64,000 bases of DNA from Achromobacter ruhlandii (GTDB lineage: Bacteria > Pseudomonadota > Gammaproteobacteria > Burkholderiales > Burkholderiaceae_B), in assembly GCF_902859695.1 (NCBI RefSeq), contig NZ_CADIJL010000016.1, positions 56,782 through 120,781 of the forward strand, read 5' to 3'. Of this stretch, positions 39,515-47,559 are shown piece after piece. The notes beneath the pieces are model-generated. The model did no database searches, was not told the DNA's origin, and worked only from the letters and a program-made list of their open reading frames with translations. A program made the position numbers and the translations under genes. Position 1 is the stretch's first letter, and each line of letters starts with the position of its first letter.

Positions 39515-41023
39515 CTAGTAAGCGATACAAACGGACTTCTTCTCCAGGTACATGTCCAGTACGGCGCGGCCGTGCTCACGGCCGATGCCGGACTGCTTGA
39601 AACCCCCGAACGGCATGTTCGGGTCCAGCATGTTGTGGGTGTTGATCCAGAGCGTGCCCGCGTCGATGCGCGGGATCAGGCGCTGGACCCGCGTCAGGTC
39701 GTTGCTCCAGAGGCTGGCGCCCAGGCCGAAGACGCTGTCGTTGGCCAGCCGCACGGCGTCGTCCAGGGTGTCGAAGGACTGGGCCACCACCACGGGCCCG
39801 AAGATCTCCTCGCGGGCAATGCGGGCGTCGGGCGCCACGTCGGCGAACACCGTCGGCCGCACGAAATAGCCGGCGCCCTCGCCCGCGGCGCCGCCCGCCA
39901 GCACCTTGCCGCCCTCGGCGCGGCCGATGCCGATGTAGTCCATCACGCGCTGCCGGTGACGCGCCGACACCAGCGGCCCCACCTGCGTATCCGCGGCAAA
40001 ACCGGAACCCAGCTTCATGCCGGCGGCCAGGTCGGCCAGCCGCTCCACCACCTTGGCGTACAGGCCCTTTTGCACATACAGCCGTGAACCGGCGGTGCAG
40101 ACCTGCCCCTGGTTGAAGAAGATGGCGGCGGCCGCCCCGTGCGCGGCCACATCGGGGTCGCAGTCATCCAGCACAATCACGGGCGACTTGCCGCCCAGCT
40201 CCAGCGACACGCGCTTCATGTCGTCCATGGCGGCGCGGCCGATGAGCTTGCCGACCTCGGTCGAGCCGGTGAAGGCGATCTTGTCCACGCCCGGATGCGC
40301 CACCAGTGCCGCGCCGGCGGTCTCGCCACGCCCTGTCACCACGTTGACCACGCCAGGGGGAAATCCCGCCTCCAGCACCAGTTCGGCCAGGCGCAGGGCG
40401 GTCAGCGGCGTTTCCTCGGCGGGCTTGAGCACCACCGTGCACCCGGCGGCCAGCGCCGGGGCGATCTTCCAGATCGCCATCAGCAGCGGGAAATTCCACG
40501 GAATGATCGCCGCCACCACCCCCACCGGCTGCGGCAGGGTGTAGGCGCTGTACTGGACACCGGGCGGGAACGGAATCGACAGCGACAGCGTGTCGCCGCT
40601 CAGCTTGGTCGCCCAGCCCGCCATGTAGCGCAGCCATTGCGCGCCCGAGCCGACCTCCAGTCCCTGGGACACGCCCAGCAGCTTGCCGTTGTTCAGGGTC
40701 TCGAGCCGCGCCAGTTCCTCGCCGTGGCGTTCCACCAGGTCCGCCAGGTTCAGCAGCAGGCGCTCGCGCCCGGCCGGCAGCATGTCGCGCCATGGCCCGC
40801 TGGCGAACGCGCGGCGCGCGGCCTGCACTGCCAGGTCGATCTGCGCGGGCCCCGCATCCAGCTGCGTGGCGATGACCTCGCCGGTGGCCGGGTCGTGCAC
40901 GTCAATAGGATCACCCTGCCCCTGGCGCAGCGGCTCGCCGTCGACGATCATGTACTGCCGGATGGCGGCCAATTCCGGGCGGTCGGAGGCGGAAGCGCTG
41001 GCGGTGGGGCGGACGGACGACAT
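39515..41023 (-). CDS. feaB: Phenylacetaldehyde-type aldehyde dehydrogenase
   Basis: 502 residues from the ATG at 41023 (GGAG upstream). NAD-dependent aldehyde dehydrogenase with Asn177 in 'IIPWNFPLLM', catalytic Glu275 in 'LELGGKSP' and nucleophile Cys309 in 'NQGQVCTAGSRL'. It is the first gene of the operon and would oxidise the aldehyde released by the amine dehydrogenase to the acid (e.g. phenylacetate). The gene name is by function in E. coli; other arylaldehyde specificities are possible. Confidence 0.87.
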   Translation of the reverse strand: MSSVRPTASASASDRPELAAIRQYMIVDGEPLRQGQGDPIDVHDPATGEVIATQLDAGPAQIDLAVQAARRAFASGPWRDMLPAGRERLLLNLADLVERHGEELARLETLNNGKLLGVSQGLEVGSGAQWLRYMAGWATKLSGDTLSLSIPFPPGVQYSAYTLPQPVGVVAAIIPWNFPLLMAIWKIAPALAAGCTVVLKPAEETPLTALRLAELVLEAGFPPGVVNVVTGRGETAGAALVAHPGVDKIAFTGSTEVGKLIGRAAMDDMKRVSLELGGKSPVIVLDDCDPDVAAHGAAAAIFFNQGQVCTAGSRLYVQKGLYAKVVERLADLAAGMKLGSGFAADTQVGPLVSARHRQRVMDYIGIGRAEGGKVLAGGAAGEGAGYFVRPTVFADVAPDARIAREEIFGPVVVAQSFDTLDDAVRLANDSVFGLGASLWSNDLTRVQRLIPRIDAGTLWINTHNMLDPNMPFGGFKQSGIGREHGRAVLDMYLEKKSVCIAY

Positions 41024-41053
41024 GCGGAAGGCTCCAACGGATAGGGTCGGGCC

Positions 41054-41059
41054 AGCATA
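41054..41059 (-). promoter_or_regulatory. Candidate -10 box of the aralkylamine operon
   Basis: On the minus strand TATGCT lies about 31 bases before the aldehyde dehydrogenase start. The -35 region is poor (AAGCCA), which would fit a promoter that needs the AraC-type activator. Confidence 0.35.
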
Positions 41060-41123
41060 GCAACGGCCCGGCGCGCTGGCTTGTCCGCGCGTGCATGGCG
41101 ATTTGTCCCGGTGCGCACGGGCC

Positions 41124-41154
41124 AAAAAAAAGCGGGACGCTCGCCGCGTCCCGC
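41124..41154 (-). terminator. Terminator after the quinone oxidoreductase gene
   Basis: Nine-bp GC stem (41132-41140 with 41146-41154), loop TCGCC. Eight A's at 41124-41131 read as a T-run on the minus strand. Confidence 0.9.
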
Positions 41155-41183
41155 CTTGCCGGTGGCGTCCACGACGCGCCGGA

Positions 41184-42173
41184 TCAATCCAGCATCAGCA
41201 CGGTGGCGCCGGTGGTCTTGCGCGAGGCCAGCGCGGTCTGGGCTTCGCCGGCCTGCTCCAGGTTGTAGCGCTGGTCGATGCGGACCTTGATCTTTTTCTT
41301 CAGGACCAGATCGAACAGCTCGTCCGAGGCGGCCTGCAGTTTTTCCAGCGTGTTGACGTGCACACCCAGCGACGGCCGCGTCACGTACAGGCTGCCCTTC
41401 TGGTTCAGGATGCCCAGATTGACGCCCGCCACCGGACCGGAGGCATTGCCGAAGCTGACCATCAGGCCGCGCGGCTCGATGCAGTCCAGCGAGGTTTCCC
41501 AGGTGTCCTTGCCGACGCCGTCGTACACCACGGGCACCTTCTTGCCGCCAGTCAGCGCCAGCACGCGCTCGGCGACGTTCTCGCGCGAATAGTCGATGGT
41601 TTCCCAGGCGCCGTTGGCGCGGGCCAGTTCGGCCTTTTCAGGGCTGGAGACGGTGCCGATCAGCTTCACGCCCAGCGCGCGCGCCCATTGGCAGGCGATC
41701 AGGCCCACGCCGCCCGCGGCCGCGTGGAACAGGATGGTCTCGGTGCCCTGCAGGCGGTAGGTCTGGCGGAACAGGTATTGCACCGTCAGGCCCTTGAGCA
41801 TCACGGCGGCCGCCTCGTCGAAGCCGATGCCCTTGGGCAGCTTGACGACCTGGTTGGCCGGCACGTTGCGGGCCTTGGCGTAGGCGCCGATCGGGCTTTG
41901 GCCGTAGGCCACGCGGTCGCCCTTCTTCAGGTGCTTGACGTCGGCGCCCACGGCGCTGACCACGCCCGCGCCCTCGAAGCCCAGGCCGTGGGGCAGCGGA
42001 TGGGGATACAAGCCCGTGCGGAAATAGATATCGATGAAGTTCAGCCCGGCCGCGTGCTGGTCGATGGTGACCTCATTGGCGGCCGGCGACGGCACTTCGA
42101 CCTCGACCAGTTTCAGGACTTCGGGACCGCCATGCTGCTCGATACGGATTGCCTTGACGAGATTGCTGGCCAT
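41184..42173 (-). CDS. qor: NADPH:quinone oxidoreductase (Qor, zinc-free MDR family)
   Basis: 329 residues. Medium-chain dehydrogenase/reductase with 'GLNFIDIYFRTGLYPHPLPHGLGFEGAGVV', the NADPH loop 'LFHAAAGGVGLIACQWARALG' and no zinc-binding cysteines, as in quinone reductases. It probably reduces quinones or enals by one or two electrons. A single gene between two terminator-bounded units. Confidence 0.9.
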   Translation of the reverse strand: MASNLVKAIRIEQHGGPEVLKLVEVEVPSPAANEVTIDQHAAGLNFIDIYFRTGLYPHPLPHGLGFEGAGVVSAVGADVKHLKKGDRVAYGQSPIGAYAKARNVPANQVVKLPKGIGFDEAAAVMLKGLTVQYLFRQTYRLQGTETILFHAAAGGVGLIACQWARALGVKLIGTVSSPEKAELARANGAWETIDYSRENVAERVLALTGGKKVPVVYDGVGKDTWETSLDCIEPRGLMVSFGNASGPVAGVNLGILNQKGSLYVTRPSLGVHVNTLEKLQAASDELFDLVLKKKIKVRIDQRYNLEQAGEAQTALASRKTTGATVLMLD

Positions 42174-42223
42174 GCTGGCCTCCTTTCATTGAAATGTTGC
42201 GATTCAAGCGAGAAAACCGGATG

Positions 42224-43204
42224 TCACCGCGCGGGCGCGCTGCCGCCCGGCGCGGCGGGCGGCGCCTTGGCGGCGCCGCCCCCCATCAATACGAACACCC
42301 CGGCCAGTACCAGCGCGGTCCCGGCCATCTGCCACACCGTGACGGGCTCGTGCAGGAACCACGACGCCAGGAACAACACCGACACCGGCCCCAGCATGCC
42401 CAGCAGCGACGCGGTCGGCGCGCCGATCAGCGCCACCGCCCACATCAGCATGAAGACGGGCACCACGGTGTTCAGCGTGGCGTGGATGATCGAATAGCCG
42501 TACACGCCTGGCGGCTGCACCAGCACGGAGGCGGGATGGATCACGAAGAACTGCACGATGCAGGCCACGCACGACACCAGCATGGCGTACGCCACCAGCC
42601 GGGTCGGCCCGATGCGCTTGATCAGTTCCCCGGAGCAAATCAGGTACACAGAATAGCTGAGCGCCGAACCGAAAACGAACAAAGACCCTAACAACACCTC
42701 GGCGGAGCCGCCGAAGCTCAAATCATGGGCAAAAACCAGCACGACGCCGGCATACGACAACGTCATTGCGAGCCATTGGCGGCGCTCGACCGGACGCTTG
42801 AACCAGAACGCGGAAATCAGCACCACCAGCGACGGCGACAGGAACAGGATCAGTCGTTCCAGGCTGGCGGTGATATAGCGCAGCCCGAGGAAATCCAGGA
42901 AGCTGGACAGGTAGTAGCCCAGCAGCCCCAGCAGGCAGACCTGGACCCGTTCCTTCCAGGTCATGACGACGATCTCGCCGCGCGCCGCCAGGCGCGACTG
43001 GTGCCAGGCCACGGCCGCGAAAAACGGCATGGCGAACAACATGCGGAAAGCGATGAGGGTGACCGCGTCGATGCCGTAGCGGTAGGTGAACTTGACGACG
43101 ATGGCCTTGGCCGAAAACAGGATGGCGCCAAGCGCGGCCATGATGAACCCGGCCGCGCGGCTGGAGGGACGGGAGACCGGCAAAAGCTTGGCAATACGAT
43201 TCAT
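42224..43204 (-). CDS. EamA/DMT-family permease
   Basis: 326 residues with about ten membrane helices in two EamA repeats (residues 20-155 and 170-305). Segments such as 'LGYYLSSFLDFLGLRYITASLERLILFLSPSLVVLISAFWF' and 'TLNTVVPVFMLMWAVALIGAPTASLLGMLGPVSVLFLASWFLHEPV' are typical. Substrate unknown. Divergent from another DMT permease gene at 43312. Confidence 0.88.
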   Translation of the reverse strand: MNRIAKLLPVSRPSSRAAGFIMAALGAILFSAKAIVVKFTYRYGIDAVTLIAFRMLFAMPFFAAVAWHQSRLAARGEIVVMTWKERVQVCLLGLLGYYLSSFLDFLGLRYITASLERLILFLSPSLVVLISAFWFKRPVERRQWLAMTLSYAGVVLVFAHDLSFGGSAEVLLGSLFVFGSALSYSVYLICSGELIKRIGPTRLVAYAMLVSCVACIVQFFVIHPASVLVQPPGVYGYSIIHATLNTVVPVFMLMWAVALIGAPTASLLGMLGPVSVLFLASWFLHEPVTVWQMAGTALVLAGVFVLMGGGAAKAPPAAPGGSAPAR

Positions 43205-43311
43205 GCGATGATTTTAGATTCAGCGCAACGCGATTTGCACGTGCGCGCCGCGCTTTTTTAGCCACTTGTCCCGCCCCCGGCCATGCCGCCGCCCTTGCCG
43301 TCCCACAGCGA

Positions 43312-44202
43312 ATGACCCGACACCGCGCCCTCGCCTATATCCATATCGCCGCCGTCCTGTTCGGCCTGACCGGCGTCTTCGGTGAACTGATCCAGGCCAG
43401 CGCGGCGGTCATCACGCTGGGCCGGGCGGTCTTCGCCGTCATCTCGCTGGGCCTGTTCGCCCGCATGCGGCGCCGCCCCCTGCTCGGCGCCCTGACGCCG
43501 GCCCAGCTGTTCGTGCTGGTGATCGCGGGCGCGCTGCTGGCGGCCCACTGGGTCACCTTCTTCATCTCGGTCAAGGTGGGAGGCATCGCCATCGCCACCC
43601 TGGGCTTCGCCAGCTTCCCGGCGTTCATCACGTTGTTCGAAGGCCTGATCTTCCGCGAACGGGTACGGCTGGCCGAATGGCTGCTGCTGGGCCTGGTCAC
43701 GGCCGGACTGGTGCTGGTCACGCCGTCGTTCGACCTGGCCGACCAGGGCACCATCGGCCTGGCCTGGGGCCTGTTGTCGGGCCTGACCTTCGCCCTGCTG
43801 GCCCTGAGCAACCGCCGCTCGGCCTCGGGCATGGACCCGATGCAGGTGGCCTGCTGGCAGAACCTGGTGGTGGCGCTGGTGATGTTGCCGTTCGCCGTCG
43901 GCCAACTGCCCGCCCTGCCCGCCACGGACTGGTTCTGGCTGGCGCTGCTGGGCGTGTTCTGCACCGGCCTGTCGCACTTCCTGTTCGTCTCCAGCCTGAC
44001 CCGCCTGAACGCCCGTAGCGCCGGCCTGGTGATCGCGCTGGAACCGGTCTACGCCATCGCCTTCGCCTGGCTCCTGTTCAGCCAGCAGCCCACAGTGCGG
44101 ATGATGGCGGGCGCGGCGCTGATCGTGGCCGCGATCGTCTGGTCCGGGTTGCGCAAGGCGCCGTCATCGGCTTCGGAAAGCGTCCCTCAAAAGCAGCCTT
44201 GA
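43312..44202 (+). CDS. EamA/DMT-family permease
   Basis: 296 residues, ten predicted helices, two EamA repeats ('TLGRAVFAVISLGLFARMRRRPLLGAL', 'SLTRLNARSAGLVIALEPVYAIAFAWLLF'). Substrate unknown. It is only distantly similar to the divergent permease next to it. Its last codons overlap the -35 box of the marR promoter downstream. Confidence 0.88.
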   Translation: MTRHRALAYIHIAAVLFGLTGVFGELIQASAAVITLGRAVFAVISLGLFARMRRRPLLGALTPAQLFVLVIAGALLAAHWVTFFISVKVGGIAIATLGFASFPAFITLFEGLIFRERVRLAEWLLLGLVTAGLVLVTPSFDLADQGTIGLAWGLLSGLTFALLALSNRRSASGMDPMQVACWQNLVVALVMLPFAVGQLPALPATDWFWLALLGVFCTGLSHFLFVSSLTRLNARSAGLVIALEPVYAIAFAWLLFSQQPTVRMMAGAALIVAAIVWSGLRKAPSSASESVPQKQP

Positions 44203-44226
44203 CAATTACTGACTAGGCAGTAAAAT
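44199..44226 (+). promoter_or_regulatory. marR promoter with embedded operator
   Basis: -35 TTGACA at 44199-44204 and -10 TAAAAT at 44221-44226, spacer 16. The spacer region holds the palindrome TTACTG-ACTAGG-CAGTAA (44206-44223), so a bound repressor would cover the promoter. The predicted start is at about 44233, next to the ATG at 44234. Confidence 0.75.
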
Positions 44227-44233
44227 CTGGGCC

Positions 44234-44734
44234 ATGAATGCCTCGTCACGCCCTGATTCTTCCGAAAATCCGATTCATTATCGCGGGGACACCCGCTGCA
44301 TGATGGAAGAGAACGCCGGCTACCTGATCAAGCTCGTCGCCAATTCCCTGAACCGGATGCTGGACCAGGAAATGGCGCCGCTCGATCTCACCGCCATGCA
44401 ATGGCGCCCCATCGCCATGGTCTCCCTGGGCCGGGCCGACACGCCCGCCGAACTGGCCCGGCTCAATGGCGTCGACACCGGCGCCATGACCCGCACGCTC
44501 GACCGGCTCGAGGCCAAGGGCCTGCTGCGGCGGGCGCGCAGCCAGCAGGACCGGCGCGTCGTGAAGATCGAGCTGACGGAGCTCGGCGAGGCCAAGGCGC
44601 GCGAAATTCCGCCCAATATCGCCCACGTGCTGAACCACCACCTGCGTGGTTTCTCCACCGACGAAGTGACGCAGTTGATGCACTTTTTGCGCCGCATGAT
44701 CGCCAACGGTTCCGCCTCCGCGCCCGAGCGCTGA
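44234..44734 (+). CDS. MarR-family repressor of the Emr-type efflux operon
   Basis: 166 residues. Winged helix-turn-helix: 'TPAELARLNGVDTGAMTRTLDRLEAKGLLRRARSQQDRRVVKIELTE'. Such regulators release DNA on binding phenolic or aromatic compounds. Its promoter and that of the following pump operon carry related palindromes. With the ATG at 44234 the mRNA would be almost leaderless; an in-frame ATG at 44300 (MMEENAGYL) with GGGGA upstream is an alternative start giving 144 residues. Confidence 0.9.
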   Translation: MNASSRPDSSENPIHYRGDTRCMMEENAGYLIKLVANSLNRMLDQEMAPLDLTAMQWRPIAMVSLGRADTPAELARLNGVDTGAMTRTLDRLEAKGLLRRARSQQDRRVVKIELTELGEAKAREIPPNIAHVLNHHLRGFSTDEVTQLMHFLRRMIANGSASAPER

Positions 44735-44756
44735 CGACGTCCACCCAAGCCGACCC

Positions 44757-44780
44757 GCCCCTGCAAAAGGGGCTTTATTT
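44757..44780 (+). terminator. Terminator after the marR gene
   Basis: GCCCCT (44757-44762) pairs with AGGGGC (44768-44773), followed by TTTATTT. It separates marR from the pump genes, and its T-run merges with the -35-like TTGACG of the next promoter. Confidence 0.75.
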
Positions 44781-44787
44781 GACGTAA

Positions 44788-44805
44788 TATTTGCCTAGGC
44801 AAATA
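44788..44805. promoter_or_regulatory. Perfect 18-bp palindrome, probable MarR operator of the efflux operon
   Basis: TATTTGCCT followed by its exact complement AGGCAAATA. It shares the core TG.CTAGGCA and its spacing with the palindrome in the marR promoter. It lies after a -35-like TTGACG (44779-44784) and 35 bases before the outer-membrane factor gene. Confidence 0.7.
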
Positions 44806-44839
44806 CAGATTAATCAATTACTTTCAGCAGATTGTCAGG

Positions 44840-46267
44840 ATGAAACGCCTTCTTTCTACCGCATTAGTGCTGGCCTTGAGCGGTTGCGCCCTGATGGAAC
44901 CCGGCCCCGAGCCGGTGGCCGCCCTGAATGAAGCCAAGCTGGGATTGACGAGCCAGGCCGTGACCTGGCCCGAGACGAAATGGTGGCAACGCTACGGCGA
45001 CAGCCAGCTCGACACGCTGATGGACGAAGCGCTGGCCAACAGCCCGTCCATGACCGCCGCGCAGGCGCGCCTGGCCAAGGCCAATGCCGCCGTCAGCACG
45101 GCCCGCGCGCCGCTGATGCCGCGCGTGGACGCCAACTACACGCTGAACCGCGAGCACCTGTCCAGCGACTACATCTACCCGGCCCCGTTGGGCGGATCGG
45201 TGGTCAGCGACAACCGCCTGGCGCTGGACTTCAGCTATGAACTCGACTTCTGGGGCAAGAACCGCTCGCACCTGAAGGCTGCGGTGTCGCAACAGGCCGC
45301 CGCCGAAGCCGACGCCCAGGCCGCGCGCAACGTATTGGCCAGCGCCACCGTGCGCGCCTACCTCAACCTGCAGGACGCGTTCGCCCAGCGCGAGGTCCTC
45401 AAGCGCGTGCTGGCCCAGCGCGAGGAAGTCCTGTCTCTGACCCGCGGCCGCTATTCGGCCGGCCTGGACACCCAGGTGGAGGTGAAGCAGGCCGAATCCT
45501 CACTGGCCGCCGGCCAGGTCGAACTGACCCAGACCGAAACCACGTTGGCGCAGCTTCGCAACCAGGTCGCGGCGCTGGCCGGCGCCGGTCCGCAGCGCGG
45601 CCAGTCGCTGGTGGCGACCACACTGACCGCCCCCGGCGGCGGCGTGCCGGCCAGCGTGCCGCTGGAATTACTGGGCCACCGCCCCGACGTGGTCGCGGCG
45701 CGCTGGCGCGCCGAGGCCGCCCGCCACCAGATCGACAGCGCCCGCGCCGAGTTCTATCCCAACATCAACCTCGTCGCCTTCGCCGGCTTCCAGGCGATCG
45801 GCACGGGCAACCTGCTCAGCGCCGCCGCCCGCACCGCCGGCATCGGCCCCGCCGTCACCCTGCCGATCTTCCACGGCGGCGAGCTGAACGCCAACCTGGC
45901 CAGCCGCCGCGCCGACGCCGACCTGGCCGTGTCCGACTACAACCAGACCGTGCTGGACGCCGTGCATCAGGTCGCCGACGCGCTCGACGGGCTGCGCCTG
46001 CTGGAGCAGGAACGGGCGCAGCAGCGCCAGGCGCGCGAAGCCATCGAGGCCGCCTACGAGCTGGCCGTCAACCGCTACAAGGCCGGCATGGGCAACTACC
46101 TGACCGTGCTGGTCGCGCAAACCGGCGTGCTGACCCAGGCCCGGCTCGACACCGATCTGCGCATCCGCGCCTACCAGCTGGACGCCAACCTGGCCAACGC
46201 ACTGGGCGGCGGCTACCTCCCCGCCCCCGCGCAGCAGCCCGCGCCCGCCACGAACCCCACTCATTGA
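44840..46267 (+). CDS. Outer-membrane efflux factor (NodT/OprM-type lipoprotein)
   Basis: 475 residues. A lipoprotein signal (lipobox L-S-G-C, Cys16), then two OEP repeats with long helices ('MTAAQARLAKANAAVSTARAPLMPRVDANYTLNRE', 'ATVRAYLNLQDAFAQREVLKRVLAQREEVLSLTRGRYSAGLDTQVEVKQAESSLAAGQVEL', 'LLGHRPDVVAARWRAEAARHQIDSARAEFYPNINLVAF'). It forms the trimeric exit duct for the pump encoded downstream. Its stop codon lies 20 bases before the EmrA start. Confidence 0.93.
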   Translation: MKRLLSTALVLALSGCALMEPGPEPVAALNEAKLGLTSQAVTWPETKWWQRYGDSQLDTLMDEALANSPSMTAAQARLAKANAAVSTARAPLMPRVDANYTLNREHLSSDYIYPAPLGGSVVSDNRLALDFSYELDFWGKNRSHLKAAVSQQAAAEADAQAARNVLASATVRAYLNLQDAFAQREVLKRVLAQREEVLSLTRGRYSAGLDTQVEVKQAESSLAAGQVELTQTETTLAQLRNQVAALAGAGPQRGQSLVATTLTAPGGGVPASVPLELLGHRPDVVAARWRAEAARHQIDSARAEFYPNINLVAFAGFQAIGTGNLLSAAARTAGIGPAVTLPIFHGGELNANLASRRADADLAVSDYNQTVLDAVHQVADALDGLRLLEQERAQQRQAREAIEAAYELAVNRYKAGMGNYLTVLVAQTGVLTQARLDTDLRIRAYQLDANLANALGGGYLPAPAQQPAPATNPTH

Positions 46268-46287
46268 ACGCTCCGGATTCAGACGTC

Positions 46288-47547
46288 ATGAACGCAGCCA
46301 CTCCCACGACCAATCCCGCCCGCAAACGCCTGCTGCTGATCGCCACCGGCGTTTTCATCCTCATCGCGATCGCCTACGGCATCTGGTGGGTCCTGTTCGG
46401 CGCCCACTTCGAAAGCACCGATGACGCCTACGTGCACGGCAACCTGGTGCAGATCACCCCGCAGGTGCCCGGCACCGTGGTGGCCATCGAGGCCGACGAC
46501 ACCGAGACCGTCACCGCCGGCCAGCCGCTGGTGCGCATCGATCCCGCCGACACGCAGGTCGCCCTGCAGCAGGCCGAGGCCAAGCTGGCGCAGACCGTGC
46601 GCCAGGTCCGCACCTACTATGTCCAGAACGACGCGCTGGCGGCGGACGTCGACCTGCGCCAGGCCGACATCCAACGCGCCCAGGCCGAACTGACGCGCGC
46701 CCAGAGCGACGTCAGCCGGCGCCAGCAACTGGCCAAGTCGGGCGGCGTCAGCGGCGAGGAAATCCTGCACGCCGAAGCGGCGCTCAAGACCGCGCAGTCC
46801 GGCCTGGCGCAGGCGCGCGCGGCGCTGGCCGCCTCGCGCGCCAAGCTGGCGACCAACCAGGCCCTGACCCAAGGCACCACGGTGGCCGACCACCCTGACG
46901 TGCGCCAGGCCGTGGCCGGTCTGCGCAACGCCTGGCTGGCGCAATCGCGCACGGTGCTGCCGGCGCCCGTCGGCGGCGTCATCGCCCGCCGCAGCGTCCA
47001 GGTTGGCCAGCGGGTGGCGCCTGGCGCCGCGCTCATGACCGTGGTGCCGCTGGACCAGGTCTGGGTCGAAGCCAACTTCAAGGAAGGCCAGCTGCGCAAG
47101 ATGCGCGTCGGCCAACCGGTCAAGATGACCGCCGACCTGTACGGCAGCTCGATCACCTACCACGGCACCGTCGAGGGCCTGGATGCCGGCACCGGCGCCG
47201 CCTTCGCCCTGCTGCCGGCCCAGAACGCCACCGGCAACTGGATCAAGGTGGTGCAGCGCGTGCCCGTGCGCATCAAGCTCGATCCCGAGGACCTGAAGAC
47301 GCACCCGCTGCGCGTGGGCCTGTCGATGGACGTGGAAGTCGACGTCGGCAAGCAGGACGGCGAAGCGCTGACCGCGGCCGCCCGCAAGGAACCGGCCTGG
47401 TCGACGCGCGCCTTCGAACCCGCCCATGACGAGATCGACGCCACGATCGAGAAGATCATCCAGGCCAACCTCGCCTCCGACGAATTCACCCCGCAGGCGG
47501 CCGCATCGCCCGCGACCAAAGAGGGCTTGGCGCGCGGCGCCAAGTAA
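46288..47547 (+). CDS. emrA: EmrA-type membrane fusion protein
   Basis: 419 residues from the ATG at 46288; a TTG at 46264 overlapping the previous stop codon is less likely. One membrane helix (residues 15-37), the biotinyl-lipoyl motif 'FESTDDAYVHGNLVQITPQVPGTVVAIEADDTETVTAGQPLVRIDP', a long periplasmic coiled coil (residues 95-190) and a beta-barrel ('VWVEANFKEGQLRKMRVGQPVKMTADLYG'). It links EmrB to the outer-membrane factor. A charged C-terminal tail of about 60 residues is somewhat longer than in E. coli EmrA. Confidence 0.95.
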   Translation: MNAATPTTNPARKRLLLIATGVFILIAIAYGIWWVLFGAHFESTDDAYVHGNLVQITPQVPGTVVAIEADDTETVTAGQPLVRIDPADTQVALQQAEAKLAQTVRQVRTYYVQNDALAADVDLRQADIQRAQAELTRAQSDVSRRQQLAKSGGVSGEEILHAEAALKTAQSGLAQARAALAASRAKLATNQALTQGTTVADHPDVRQAVAGLRNAWLAQSRTVLPAPVGGVIARRSVQVGQRVAPGAALMTVVPLDQVWVEANFKEGQLRKMRVGQPVKMTADLYGSSITYHGTVEGLDAGTGAAFALLPAQNATGNWIKVVQRVPVRIKLDPEDLKTHPLRVGLSMDVEVDVGKQDGEALTAAARKEPAWSTRAFEPAHDEIDATIEKIIQANLASDEFTPQAAASPATKEGLARGAK

Positions 47548-47559
47548 GGGAGCGTTCCC

